A stretch of 33,324 bases of DNA from Candidatus Heimdallarchaeota archaeon (GTDB lineage: Archaea > Asgardarchaeota > Heimdallarchaeia > Heimdallarchaeales > Heimdallarchaeaceae). Location of the stretch: NCBI GenBank assembly GCA_030607575.1, contig JAUWJS010000010.1, positions 1 to 33,324 on the forward strand, given 5' to 3'. The position numbers and the translations under genes are program-made. Shown here in pieces: positions 16,444 through 25,178 of this stretch; the first letter of the stretch is position 1; every line of letters begins with the position of its first letter. A model generated the notes under the pieces. That model did no database searches. It was not told the origin of the DNA and was given only the letters and a program-made list of their open reading frames with translations.

Positions 16444-19398
16444 TTGTGTGTTGGTGTAATAAGCTCTCAATTACTGCTTGATATAGCAGATTTCATTTAT
16501 ATTGCAGTTGATGTAAATCAAAAAGTTACTCTCATTAATAGAAAAGGATGCGAGATTCTTGGTTATTCAGAGGATGAGATAATTGGTAAGAACTGGTTCG
16601 ATAATTTTCTCCCTAAGAGAATTCGTGAAGAAACAAAAGAAATTTTTCAAGAATTATTAGCTGGTAAAATAACACACTCTGAGTCCCATGAAAACCTCAT
16701 TCTCACTAAAGATGGTGAAGAGAGACTAATAGCCTGGGATAATACCTATATTAGGGATGAAGAAGGAACAATTATAAGTACATTAAGTTCTGGAAAAGAT
16801 GTTACTGAGATTAAAAAAACTCAAAAAGAACTTATAGACAGCGAAGAAAAATTCAGGATGATTTTTAATAACGCAAATGATGCAGTTTATCTTTTTTGTA
16901 TTGATGATGAGCAGATACCATCAAATTTTATTGAAATAAATGATGTTGCTTGCAAAATGTTAGGTTATACTGAAGAAGAATTTAGAAAAATGTCTCCTAG
17001 TGATTTAACCTCAAAGAGTGTAACACTGAAGATCCCAGAGATTATTAATAAACTTACAACGTTAAAAAGCCTAACCTTTGAATCTATTCATTTTACAAAA
17101 GAAGGAGAAGGGATTCCAGTAGAAATCAGTTCTCATACTTTCCTTTATAATAACAAACAAATGGTGCTTTCAATTGTTAGAGATATTTCGGAAAGGAAAA
17201 AGAATGAAGAAAAAATCAAATCTTCAGAAGTAATATACAAAGCACTCTTTGACAATACAGGAACAGCGATGATGTTAGCAGAAGAAGACTTTACTATAAC
17301 ACTAGTCAATAGACTATTTTTGGAAAAGTCAGGTTTATCAAAAGATGAATTGTTAGGGAAAAAGTGGACAGATTTTATTCAAAAAGCAGAAAGAGAAAAT
17401 ATAATTAAAGCTATTGAAAGGATGGGTACAGATTTTATTCCACCTATAATTTTTGAAACCTCGGAATTTGGGATACTTGGAGAAAATACGACTTTATTAG
17501 TAACAATAGGCATTAATCCTGAAACGAGTCAACACATAGCATCGCTTATTGATATATCTGAAAAGAAGGAACTTGAAAAAGAACTCTCTAAAAGTGAAGA
17601 AAAATTTAGGGAGCTATTTAACAATGTTCCTGTTGCTCTGAGTCAAACAAAACCTAGCGGTGAGATAGTAGAATGCAACTCTGCTTTCCTCACTATTTTT
17701 GGATACAAAAATGCTGAAGAACTAAAAAAGATTAATGTAGAGGAATTATACTTTGATCCAATCGAACGAAAGGATGTTCTAGCTATAAAAAATGAAGTAG
17801 GTTACTATGATTCTTTACTTCAAAAGATGAAAAAGAAGGATCAAACCCCTATTTGGGTTAAAATGAACTCAAAAGCATCCTACGACAAAAACCATAATGT
17901 TTCACATTATGATACATACTTGAAAGATGTAACAGATAAAAAAGAGATGGAAGCGAGGTTGAAGGAAAGCGAAGAAAAATTCAGAAGCATTTTTAACCAT
18001 TCGGTTGACGGATATTTGCTTCGTGATGACGAAGGAATAATTCTTGATTACAACCCAAAGTTTTCTGAAATTTTCGGTTATGATAAGGAAGATCTAGATA
18101 GTGAAAATGTTGCAAAATTTGATATAAGAGAAAATATTGATGATTTAAAGAAAATAAGAAACATGCTTGCTTCGAAAGGTCATGGTTTTATAGAAACAAG
18201 ATTCATGAAAAAAGATAAGACGTTGGTTTCAACTGCAGTTTCAGCAATTAAATTTGATCTTGCTGGAAAAGATGTAATCTTCTCTATATTGAGAGATATT
18301 TCAAAACGGAAAGAAGCAGAAGAAGAGTTGAAAACAAGCGAAGAAAGACTTCGAACTTTGTTTGAAAACATTCCCCTAGCTATTTCAACTAATTCCTCAG
18401 ATGGTGAGTTAATTGATATAAATCCAGCGTTTTTGAATCTATATGGATATAACAATAAAGAGGATTGCTTCTCAACCCCTTTTACTAATCGTTGGTTCAA
18501 TATCAAAGATCGAGAAAGGTTCTATGATTCATTACGTCAGAGGAATTTCGTTCAAAATTTTGAAGCAAAACAATACAGAAAAGATGGAAGTGAATTTTGG
18601 GTATCAATCACTGCAGTAGCTCAGCCCGATATTTCTGGAGAGAAGAAGTACTTCAATGCACTTAGAGAAATCACAATTGAAAAACAGAGAGAAGATGAGC
18701 TGAAAAAACAAACCATGAGATATCATTTGAAAGAATCGCAATTATATCTAACTGAAGAAGAGCAACCATATATTTCAAAAGAAGCCTTTATTGATTTATT
18801 AAAAGTAGGGTATAATGGTCTAGTACTATCAAGATTACCTGAAACAGAATGGAAGAGAGATACAAATTATGAATTCGATTTCTTTAGATTAGCTGAAAAA
18901 GGAAATCTGAAAACTATCTCTTCCAATCTAAGCAAGATAGAACAACTAATAGAAGAACTACCTAATAAACATGTAATTGTTATTGATAGACTCGATTATC
19001 TCATTTCTAAGAATGGGTTTGAAACCACTTTGTTCTTCATCTTTAGATTAATGGATATTGCTTACCTTTCTAATCACATAATCATCATTTCACTTGATCC
19101 TGCAACTATAAATGAAAAAGAAAGGAAATCAATGAGAAAGGAGATGCGAATGATTGAATCCGTAGCTGAATCTTCATTACCTGAAGAACTAATTGAAATA
19201 TTGGAATTTGTTCATAGGAAGAACATCGCAGGAAACAAACCTTCCTATACAGATATTGTTGAAACTTTCATAATAAGTAGACCTACAGCAAGGAAACGAA
19301 TAAAGGACTTAATTAACGAGGAGTTCATATTTGAATTAACAAAAGGAAGAAGCAAAGTTCTAGGAATAACAGCAAGAGGTAAAGCTATTTTTGAGTAA
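16444..19398 (+). CDS. Sensor protein with six PAS domains, DUF835-like domain and C-terminal winged helix
   Basis: 984 aa (TTG start); six PAS units separated by SEEKFR/SEVIYK/SEERLR linkers; YNGLVLSRLPETEWKR...HVIVIDRLDYLISKNGFETTLFF = DUF835-like; SYTDIVETFIISRPTARKRIKDLINEEFIFELTKGRSKVLGITARGKAIF = wHTH. Confidence 0.85.
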   Translation: MCVGVISSQLLLDIADFIYIAVDVNQKVTLINRKGCEILGYSEDEIIGKNWFDNFLPKRIREETKEIFQELLAGKITHSESHENLILTKDGEERLIAWDNTYIRDEEGTIISTLSSGKDVTEIKKTQKELIDSEEKFRMIFNNANDAVYLFCIDDEQIPSNFIEINDVACKMLGYTEEEFRKMSPSDLTSKSVTLKIPEIINKLTTLKSLTFESIHFTKEGEGIPVEISSHTFLYNNKQMVLSIVRDISERKKNEEKIKSSEVIYKALFDNTGTAMMLAEEDFTITLVNRLFLEKSGLSKDELLGKKWTDFIQKAERENIIKAIERMGTDFIPPIIFETSEFGILGENTTLLVTIGINPETSQHIASLIDISEKKELEKELSKSEEKFRELFNNVPVALSQTKPSGEIVECNSAFLTIFGYKNAEELKKINVEELYFDPIERKDVLAIKNEVGYYDSLLQKMKKKDQTPIWVKMNSKASYDKNHNVSHYDTYLKDVTDKKEMEARLKESEEKFRSIFNHSVDGYLLRDDEGIILDYNPKFSEIFGYDKEDLDSENVAKFDIRENIDDLKKIRNMLASKGHGFIETRFMKKDKTLVSTAVSAIKFDLAGKDVIFSILRDISKRKEAEEELKTSEERLRTLFENIPLAISTNSSDGELIDINPAFLNLYGYNNKEDCFSTPFTNRWFNIKDRERFYDSLRQRNFVQNFEAKQYRKDGSEFWVSITAVAQPDISGEKKYFNALREITIEKQREDELKKQTMRYHLKESQLYLTEEEQPYISKEAFIDLLKVGYNGLVLSRLPETEWKRDTNYEFDFFRLAEKGNLKTISSNLSKIEQLIEELPNKHVIVIDRLDYLISKNGFETTLFFIFRLMDIAYLSNHIIIISLDPATINEKERKSMRKEMRMIESVAESSLPEELIEILEFVHRKNIAGNKPSYTDIVETFIISRPTARKRIKDLINEEFIFELTKGRSKVLGITARGKAIFE

Positions 19399-19406
19399 TT
19401 TTTTTA

Positions 19407-19430
19407 CCCTATTTTTCCACATTTTTTCAT
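19407..19430 (+). promoter_or_regulatory. 24-bp conserved upstream motif, copy 3 (most diverged)
   Basis: CCCTATTTTTCCACATTTTTTCAT, 95 bp upstream of the MEDS ORF start. Confidence 0.7.
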
Positions 19431-19525
19431 TTATATTACCAAATTTTGTTATAAAGAAAGAGGGATGTTCATCTACAGTGAATATCTGAAAAGATTAAAA
19501 TCACTTTCAAAAGATTGGGATCAAA

Positions 19526-20756
19526 TTGCCTGTTAAAACAGAAAATGAGGATAAAATAGTGACGAACTCTAAGGAATTATCTGATTTTCCTGGAAGATAT
19601 GATGACTTAGGTGAAGACTTAATGAGACTATTTTCTAATGAGCATATTTGTACAATATATCGAAAAGATGAAGATAAGATATATACTATTATAGAATTCA
19701 TTAAATCAGGCTTAGTAAAAAACGAAAGATGTTTGATTTTTGTTGATAAGAAAACAGAAGAATGCATTCGAAAAAAAATTAAAAAATTCAAAGAGTTAAA
19801 TAGTCAATTAAGTAATTCAATTGTAAAATTTGTATCTTCTGATCTAATCTTTTCTAATGAAGTTAGTTCCAATCTTGAACGAACTGTTGATTTGTTTAAA
19901 TCTCATTTAGAGAAATTCGTAGAAGTTGGTTCAAATGATTTAAGAGTAATAATTGAGATGTTACCAATTGAGAGTAATAACACAAAAATTAGTTTAATGT
20001 TAGAATTTAATACAATTATTGACAAATTGACATTAGAAAGAGATTTTAGTATATTCTGCTTCTACAATGAGTATAGATTTGAACCTAAAGTACTATTGGA
20101 AGCCATTTTTACTCATCCTAAGTTGATTTTCAATGGGTATTTGTGTGATAATTCTTATTTCATAAATTCCAATGACTTTCAATTGATTCAGAAGAAGGAA
20201 TTTGATAACACTCTATACAAAAGAGTCGTTTATGATATCGTTCAAAGAGAAATAAATGAACAACAAAGAAAAAAACTAGAATCCTATATTCAAAAAGAAT
20301 CTCTCAAAGAATATCAATGATTCTGTCTTTCTATTAGATTTTGAAGGAAATATACTCGAAGTAAATGAAATAGCATACAAATCCAGAGGATATACAGAAG
20401 AAGAGATACATGAACTAAATATATTGGACATTATGACCTCAGAAAACAAAGACTTATTTGATTCGAGAATTGAAGAACTAAAGACAAAGGGAGAGATAAC
20501 ATTTGAAACAACTCATTACTGTAAGTATGGTTCAATCATGGATGTTGAATTTAAAACTAAAATAATCACATATGAAAATCAACAACATCATGTATTTGAG
20601 CGTAGTTTTAAGCTTGGTAAAACAGCAGGAACTGGTCTTGGGTTATACATTGTTAAGAAAACCATTGAAAGATATGGAGGAGAGATTACACTTAAGGATA
20701 ATTATCCTAAAGGCACAATTTTTGAGATTAGGCTAAAGAATAAAGAGGAAAATTAA
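19526..20756 (+). pseudogene. MEDS-PAS-HATPase sensor kinase remnant, frameshifted near 20318 and lacking the kinase core
   Basis: ORF 19526-20320 has a MEDS-like start (HICTIYRKDEDKIYTIIEFIKSGLVKNERCLIFV). The shifted frame continues NDSVFLLDFEGNILEVNEIAYKSRGYTEEEI (PAS) and then jumps to FERSFKLGKTAGTGLGLYIVKKTIERYGGEI, the C-terminal part of HATPase_c. Confidence 0.7.
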
Positions 20757-20776
20757 TTTTAGAATCTAAGTATTTT

Positions 20777-20800
20777 CCATATTTTGCCATGTTTTTTCAC
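20777..20800 (+). promoter_or_regulatory. 24-bp conserved upstream motif, copy 4
   Basis: CCATATTTTGCCATGTTTTTTCAC followed by ATCGCTTTCAATATAG; 80 bp upstream of the 157-aa ORF. Confidence 0.8.
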
Positions 20801-20880
20801 ATCGCTTTCAATATAGTGTTATTGCTTGTTAGGGTATTTTCAATTGAGAAAAAGAATATAGAAAGAGACGGGAAGTCAAA

Positions 20881-21354
20881 TTGAACTCGAAAATCAAAGA
20901 TGTCAAAGAAGAAAGTGTAATTTCTAATAATTCTTCAAGAGGTTACTTAGACCTAAATTCAGAAAAATCTGCCAAAAAACTAAGCAAGCAATTAACTGAG
21001 TTTTTAAAATCTAAACTTAAGTTATTAAGATTTCGATATAGAAAAATAAATAAAAATATTTTAGTTGGTGCTGGAAACTTTCAAACTAGATACCTTTGTG
21101 AATTAGTTTTAAGAAAATATAGTTTCTTAATCACAACCATCTCTAACGTAGATGAAATTTTAGATATCATCAATGGTGATTATGAAACTATTCTTTTTGA
21201 TGAAACAGACTACAATGAGGGAGATTCGGATATTATTGAAGTGATAAAAATAACCAGTCCAGAAGTAAAACTACTGACATTTTCAAGAAATCTGAAACTA
21301 ATCAACAAAAAGATGTTTCCACTTTTCATGAAATATCTTCGAATAATAGTGTAA
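20881..21354 (+). CDS. Degenerate response-regulator receiver-like protein (TTG start)
   Basis: NKNILVGAGNFQTRYLCELVLRKYSFLITTISNVDEILDIINGDYETILFDETDYNEGDSDIIEVIKITSPEVKLLTFS follows receiver-fold spacing; the acidic pocket is GAGN instead of DD. Confidence 0.5.
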   Translation: MNSKIKDVKEESVISNNSSRGYLDLNSEKSAKKLSKQLTEFLKSKLKLLRFRYRKINKNILVGAGNFQTRYLCELVLRKYSFLITTISNVDEILDIINGDYETILFDETDYNEGDSDIIEVIKITSPEVKLLTFSRNLKLINKKMFPLFMKYLRIIV

Positions 21355-21431
21355 AAGAGGAAAATGAATTAGCATCTGAAGTATCAATTACAGTTACAGT
21401 CAATGAAATTACTATTAATGAGAGTGCATAG

Positions 21432-22346
21432 ATGGGAACTAGAAAGCAACCAGTTAATTTTGTAATACTAGGTTTAGAGAATGCAGGAAAAACCACTTTA
21501 TTAAGAAATATCTCAGGAAAAGAATTTACTGAGACATTTACCACCATCGGTATCAATATTGAGCAGTTAAGACACAGAGGTTTGGATTTCCAAGCAATTG
21601 ATGTTGGAGGACAACTTCACTTTCGTGAAACAATGTGGCAATATTATACGACTTTAGCAAAAGGTGTTATTTTTGTATTTGACATTTTTGACAGAAGCAA
21701 ATTCTTAGAAGCAAAGAACTGGTTTGAATATATCTCACATCGTCTCTCCAAGAAAGCAGTTCTAATGTTTCTAGCTAACAAAATAGATCTTAAAGATGAA
21801 GATGACACATATTTAACAACCGAAGAAATAATAACAATGTTTGAACTTGATAATGTTTCTAAATATCCTGAAAGATCCTTTAGAATATGGGAAATATCAG
21901 CTAAAACTGGTGAAAATGTAAATAATGCAATTTCATGGATGTTCAATAAACTAGTGGAGTTTATCAAAGAGGAGTCAAGAATTTCTTTTGTTTTGGTATT
22001 AGATCAGAATAATAAAATTGTATATAAGACTTCTATAAATGAAAAAACTGATGAATTTGAGACAATCATTAACAAATGCATCATTCAGATGAAAGATCTT
22101 GGTGCAAATGAAAACATGATCTCAATACAAGATTTCTCCGCAAGTATAAAAACAGAAAAAGATTACAGTGTAGTTGTAGGTGCTGAAAAAGGAGTGTCCA
22201 AAGATGATCTTTCAACTGCAACAATATCTATAGCTCAGCTAATAAATACTGAATTTTATCCTCCTGAAAAATTCAAAGATCAACTAGAAGAGGTTGTGAA
22301 CATCTCTCTTCTTCATAATTTAAACAAGAAATCGAGGCATGATTAA
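21432..22346 (+). CDS. Arf-like small GTPase with C-terminal longin-like extension (DVGGQ type)
   Basis: 304 aa; GLENAGKTT, FTTIGI, DVGGQ, NKID, SAKTG, extension ISFVLVLDQNNKIVYKT.... Confidence 0.9.
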   Translation: MGTRKQPVNFVILGLENAGKTTLLRNISGKEFTETFTTIGINIEQLRHRGLDFQAIDVGGQLHFRETMWQYYTTLAKGVIFVFDIFDRSKFLEAKNWFEYISHRLSKKAVLMFLANKIDLKDEDDTYLTTEEIITMFELDNVSKYPERSFRIWEISAKTGENVNNAISWMFNKLVEFIKEESRISFVLVLDQNNKIVYKTSINEKTDEFETIINKCIIQMKDLGANENMISIQDFSASIKTEKDYSVVVGAEKGVSKDDLSTATISIAQLINTEFYPPEKFKDQLEEVVNISLLHNLNKKSRHD

Positions 22347-23289
22347 AATGAAGAGAACTACTATAGCAATTACTGGATTACCTGGGGCAGGAAAAACATG
22401 TTTTACACAGAGACTACTAACAGGAAATCATATTTCATCCCAACCTACTTATGGGGTAGATGTAGAGTTTGCATCTTATAAGAATCTACCTTTACAAATC
22501 TGGGATATGGGTGGACATATGGCTTTCAGAACACATATTTGGGAAAATTATATCAAAATGTCCTCTGGATTAATATATATTTTTGATGCTTCAGATTTAT
22601 CTCAATTGGAAGAAAGTTCTGAATGGTTTTGGAAATGTTTCTCTTGGATAGAAGATAAGGAAGCACCCGTTTTGTTTTTGGCCAATAAATGGGATTTAGT
22701 TGAAAATGAAGAGAGAGTCATGAATTCTATTGTTGAAGGATTTAGATTAAATGAAATAGCGCTCAAATCACTTGATTCCCCTTTCAGATTTTTCTTCATA
22801 TCTGTCAAAACAGGTGCATACTTCTCAGATGCTCTGAATTGGTTAATTGTAAAACAATTTATCGAAAAGCGACAAAGCCAGAATAAAATAATTTCATTAG
22901 ATATTTTCGTAAAAATTGGAGACAGTTTAGCACATATTCACGATAATTCACAAGAAAGAAATGAAGTCTTGAGTACAATTGACATTTATAAGAAGAAATT
23001 TGAACAATCTGAAAGTGAGAAATTAAAACTACTAGAAGAGATTAGCTATGAAGGTCATAAAGTGCTTCATATATCTCATTCCTCCATGGCTCTTCTTGTA
23101 ATATCTAGAGAGGATTTTATAGATAGAGCAGGATTTACAAACATTTTGGAGAAAATAGAAACAAAAAAATCATTTGAGGACATAAATGAGTTCTATACTT
23201 TATACGAAAGCGTAAAAGAATCAGTCTCAAAGAATTTTCACACGAACATTTCAACAACACTTAGTTGTGACTTATTAGTTACTAATTAA
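22339..23289 (+). CDS. Arf/Sar1-like small GTPase with C-terminal extension (DMGGH type)
   Basis: 316 aa; GLPGAGKTC, QPTYGV, DMGGH, NKWD, SVKTG; overlaps the preceding GTPase ORF by 8 nt. Confidence 0.88.
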   Translation: MIKMKRTTIAITGLPGAGKTCFTQRLLTGNHISSQPTYGVDVEFASYKNLPLQIWDMGGHMAFRTHIWENYIKMSSGLIYIFDASDLSQLEESSEWFWKCFSWIEDKEAPVLFLANKWDLVENEERVMNSIVEGFRLNEIALKSLDSPFRFFFISVKTGAYFSDALNWLIVKQFIEKRQSQNKIISLDIFVKIGDSLAHIHDNSQERNEVLSTIDIYKKKFEQSESEKLKLLEEISYEGHKVLHISHSSMALLVISREDFIDRAGFTNILEKIETKKSFEDINEFYTLYESVKESVSKNFHTNISTTLSCDLLVTN

Positions 23290-23371
23290 AAAGGTTTAAA
23301 TTTTCGTTTTTTTTCTCTTTTCAAGATAATCCTTTATTTAGTAGGTTATATAAACACATTTTTTGTAACTG

Positions 23372-23395
23372 ATTATCATCGAAATTTATGATAAT
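23372..23395. terminator. Inverted repeat between convergent genes (candidate terminator)
   Basis: ATTATCAT-cgaaattt-ATGATAAT, 8-bp perfect arms; T-rich tract at about 23303. Confidence 0.4.
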
Positions 23396-23429
23396 TCATT
23401 ATTATGTAGCTCATCATGATTAGGTTTTG

Positions 23430-23888
23430 TTATGATATTAAAGCAATTACTTCTTTAACTGCTCTTTCTATCTCTTTAGAAGGGGCTTGCATAAATTCAA
23501 CTGATTTAGCCTGAGCCCCTATGAACAAGAACTCCTTTTTTTGAATTTCAACTAACTCTTTTATCTGAAGTAAAGGAATTGAATGACTTGTTAAAGGTCT
23601 TATATAATCTGATATATCAGCTGTTACAAGCACTGACCCTGGTTTAGCTCCATAATCTATCGCATCTATAATCACTACAACATCATAGATGTCTTTACTT
23701 ATTATATCTACAAGAAAAACAGATATATCTTCAGCTTCTTCAGAAAAAACATTCTTAGGATAAAATTCTACTAGTTTCTCAGCTACCATCAAACCAAAAG
23801 CATCATCTGCTCTATCTCTATTGCCAAAACAAAAAAAAGCTATTCTAGAAGGTTCAATGTTATGAAAAAAAGAGAGGGGAGGTGGCAC
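23430..23888 (-). CDS. [NiFe]-hydrogenase maturation protease
   Basis: 152 aa; FGNRDRADDAFGLMVAE, VVIIDAIDYG, LTSHSIPL motifs of the HyaD/HycI family; last gene of the hydrogenase operon. Confidence 0.85.
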   Translation of the reverse strand: MPPPLSFFHNIEPSRIAFFCFGNRDRADDAFGLMVAEKLVEFYPKNVFSEEAEDISVFLVDIISKDIYDVVVIIDAIDYGAKPGSVLVTADISDYIRPLTSHSIPLLQIKELVEIQKKEFLFIGAQAKSVEFMQAPSKEIERAVKEVIALIS

Positions 23889-25178
23889 TTATTGTTTCAC
23901 CAATTTAACCATGTGACAGCTACAACTTATGCAAGGATCATATGCTCTTGCAATCATTTCTAACTGAAGCTCAGTATCCGGATTATCTTCTGCTAAGAGT
24001 TTCTCTGCGGCTGTTTTAATGAATTCTTCAACATCATCTAAGAACTGTGCAGTCGGAGTAATGATGTCTGCGTGGACTATTTTATGATCTTTGATCTCAT
24101 AAGAGTGGTATAAAGTTCCTCTTGGAGCTTCTACAGCAGCTGTTCCTTTACCATCCATTTCGTAGTTAGTTACTATTTCAGAATCTGGCAAAGCTTTGAT
24201 TTGATCTATCAATCCTGGTATTTGTTCAAAACACCAGAGAGCTTCAATTAATTGTGCCATATTGTTGTATATTGGATTTACTTTCCACTTGTCATTATAG
24301 TATTTGTCGAATTTCTCTTTTGCTTCTCCAGTAAGTCTATCTCCAATGAGTATTAATCTGGCTAATGCACCTACTGTAAATGGTTTATCGTTGTATTTTG
24401 ATCTCTTGGCATAACTGTGCTCTACAACACGTTCATTGGTTAGTTTTTTATAATCCTCTACAGGATATTCTTCTCCTGTTGAAATAAGAATTGTTTCTCC
24501 TTCAAAACCAAATTTTCCATTAGCTGGATTGCAGCACATGAATTGAGTTTCTCTCTCACAATAGTCAGGAATTGGTAATGTACCCCAAACTTCAATGAAA
24601 GCCGAAATCTTTTCCTTGAATTCAACTGCTTTTTCAGCAAAATAATCTAATTCTTCATCAGTTGGAACTCTTCCAAAACCACCAATCAGAGCATTTTCTC
24701 CATGGATTTTTCTTCCATGAAGAAGTTTCATCAATTCAGTTCCATATTTCTTCATTACTACTGCTTCAACTACAGTGTCTGTGTGAGTAGGAAGCATTGC
24801 AATAGCAGAAGCTTGTTTAAAGAAATCTGGTAGTGCTAAATAATATACGTGCAGCACATGGCTTTCTATATATTCTGCATAATGCCAAAGATGTCTAAGT
24901 AACTGAGTCTTTTCTGGAACTTTAACCTTTAGAGCTTTTTCAATTGCACTAATTGAAGCATTTCTATGAGAAACTGTACATATTGCACAAATTCTAGCTA
25001 CTAGTGAAATGTTTTCATGAATAGTTTTACCTCTAACAAGGGCTTCAATCATTCTTGGGCCTTCGAAAATGTCCACAAGAACTTTGTCTACTTTTCCATC
25101 CTTTGTATATACTTGAATTCCTCCGTCTCCTTCAACTCTAGCAAGCACATCTACACTAATTATCTTTTCACTCATCAT
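23889..25178 (-). CDS. hydA: [NiFe]-hydrogenase large subunit, group 3b-like (sulfhydrogenase alpha)
   Basis: RICAICTVSH (L1) and DPCISCSCH (L2) Ni-ligand motifs; operon context. Confidence 0.92.
   Translation of the reverse strand: MMSEKIISVDVLARVEGDGGIQVYTKDGKVDKVLVDIFEGPRMIEALVRGKTIHENISLVARICAICTVSHRNASISAIEKALKVKVPEKTQLLRHLWHYAEYIESHVLHVYYLALPDFFKQASAIAMLPTHTDTVVEAVVMKKYGTELMKLLHGRKIHGENALIGGFGRVPTDEELDYFAEKAVEFKEKISAFIEVWGTLPIPDYCERETQFMCCNPANGKFGFEGETILISTGEEYPVEDYKKLTNERVVEHSYAKRSKYNDKPFTVGALARLILIGDRLTGEAKEKFDKYYNDKWKVNPIYNNMAQLIEALWCFEQIPGLIDQIKALPDSEIVTNYEMDGKGTAAVEAPRGTLYHSYEIKDHKIVHADIITPTAQFLDDVEEFIKTAAEKLLAEDNPDTELQLEMIARAYDPCISCSCHMVKLVKQ

Noticed and set aside
18180-18506. 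108-aa minus-strand ORF
   Set aside because: Antisense inside the PAS protein, no independent signal.
21644-21967. 107-aa minus-strand ORF
   Set aside because: Antisense to the DVGGQ GTPase; shadow ORF.
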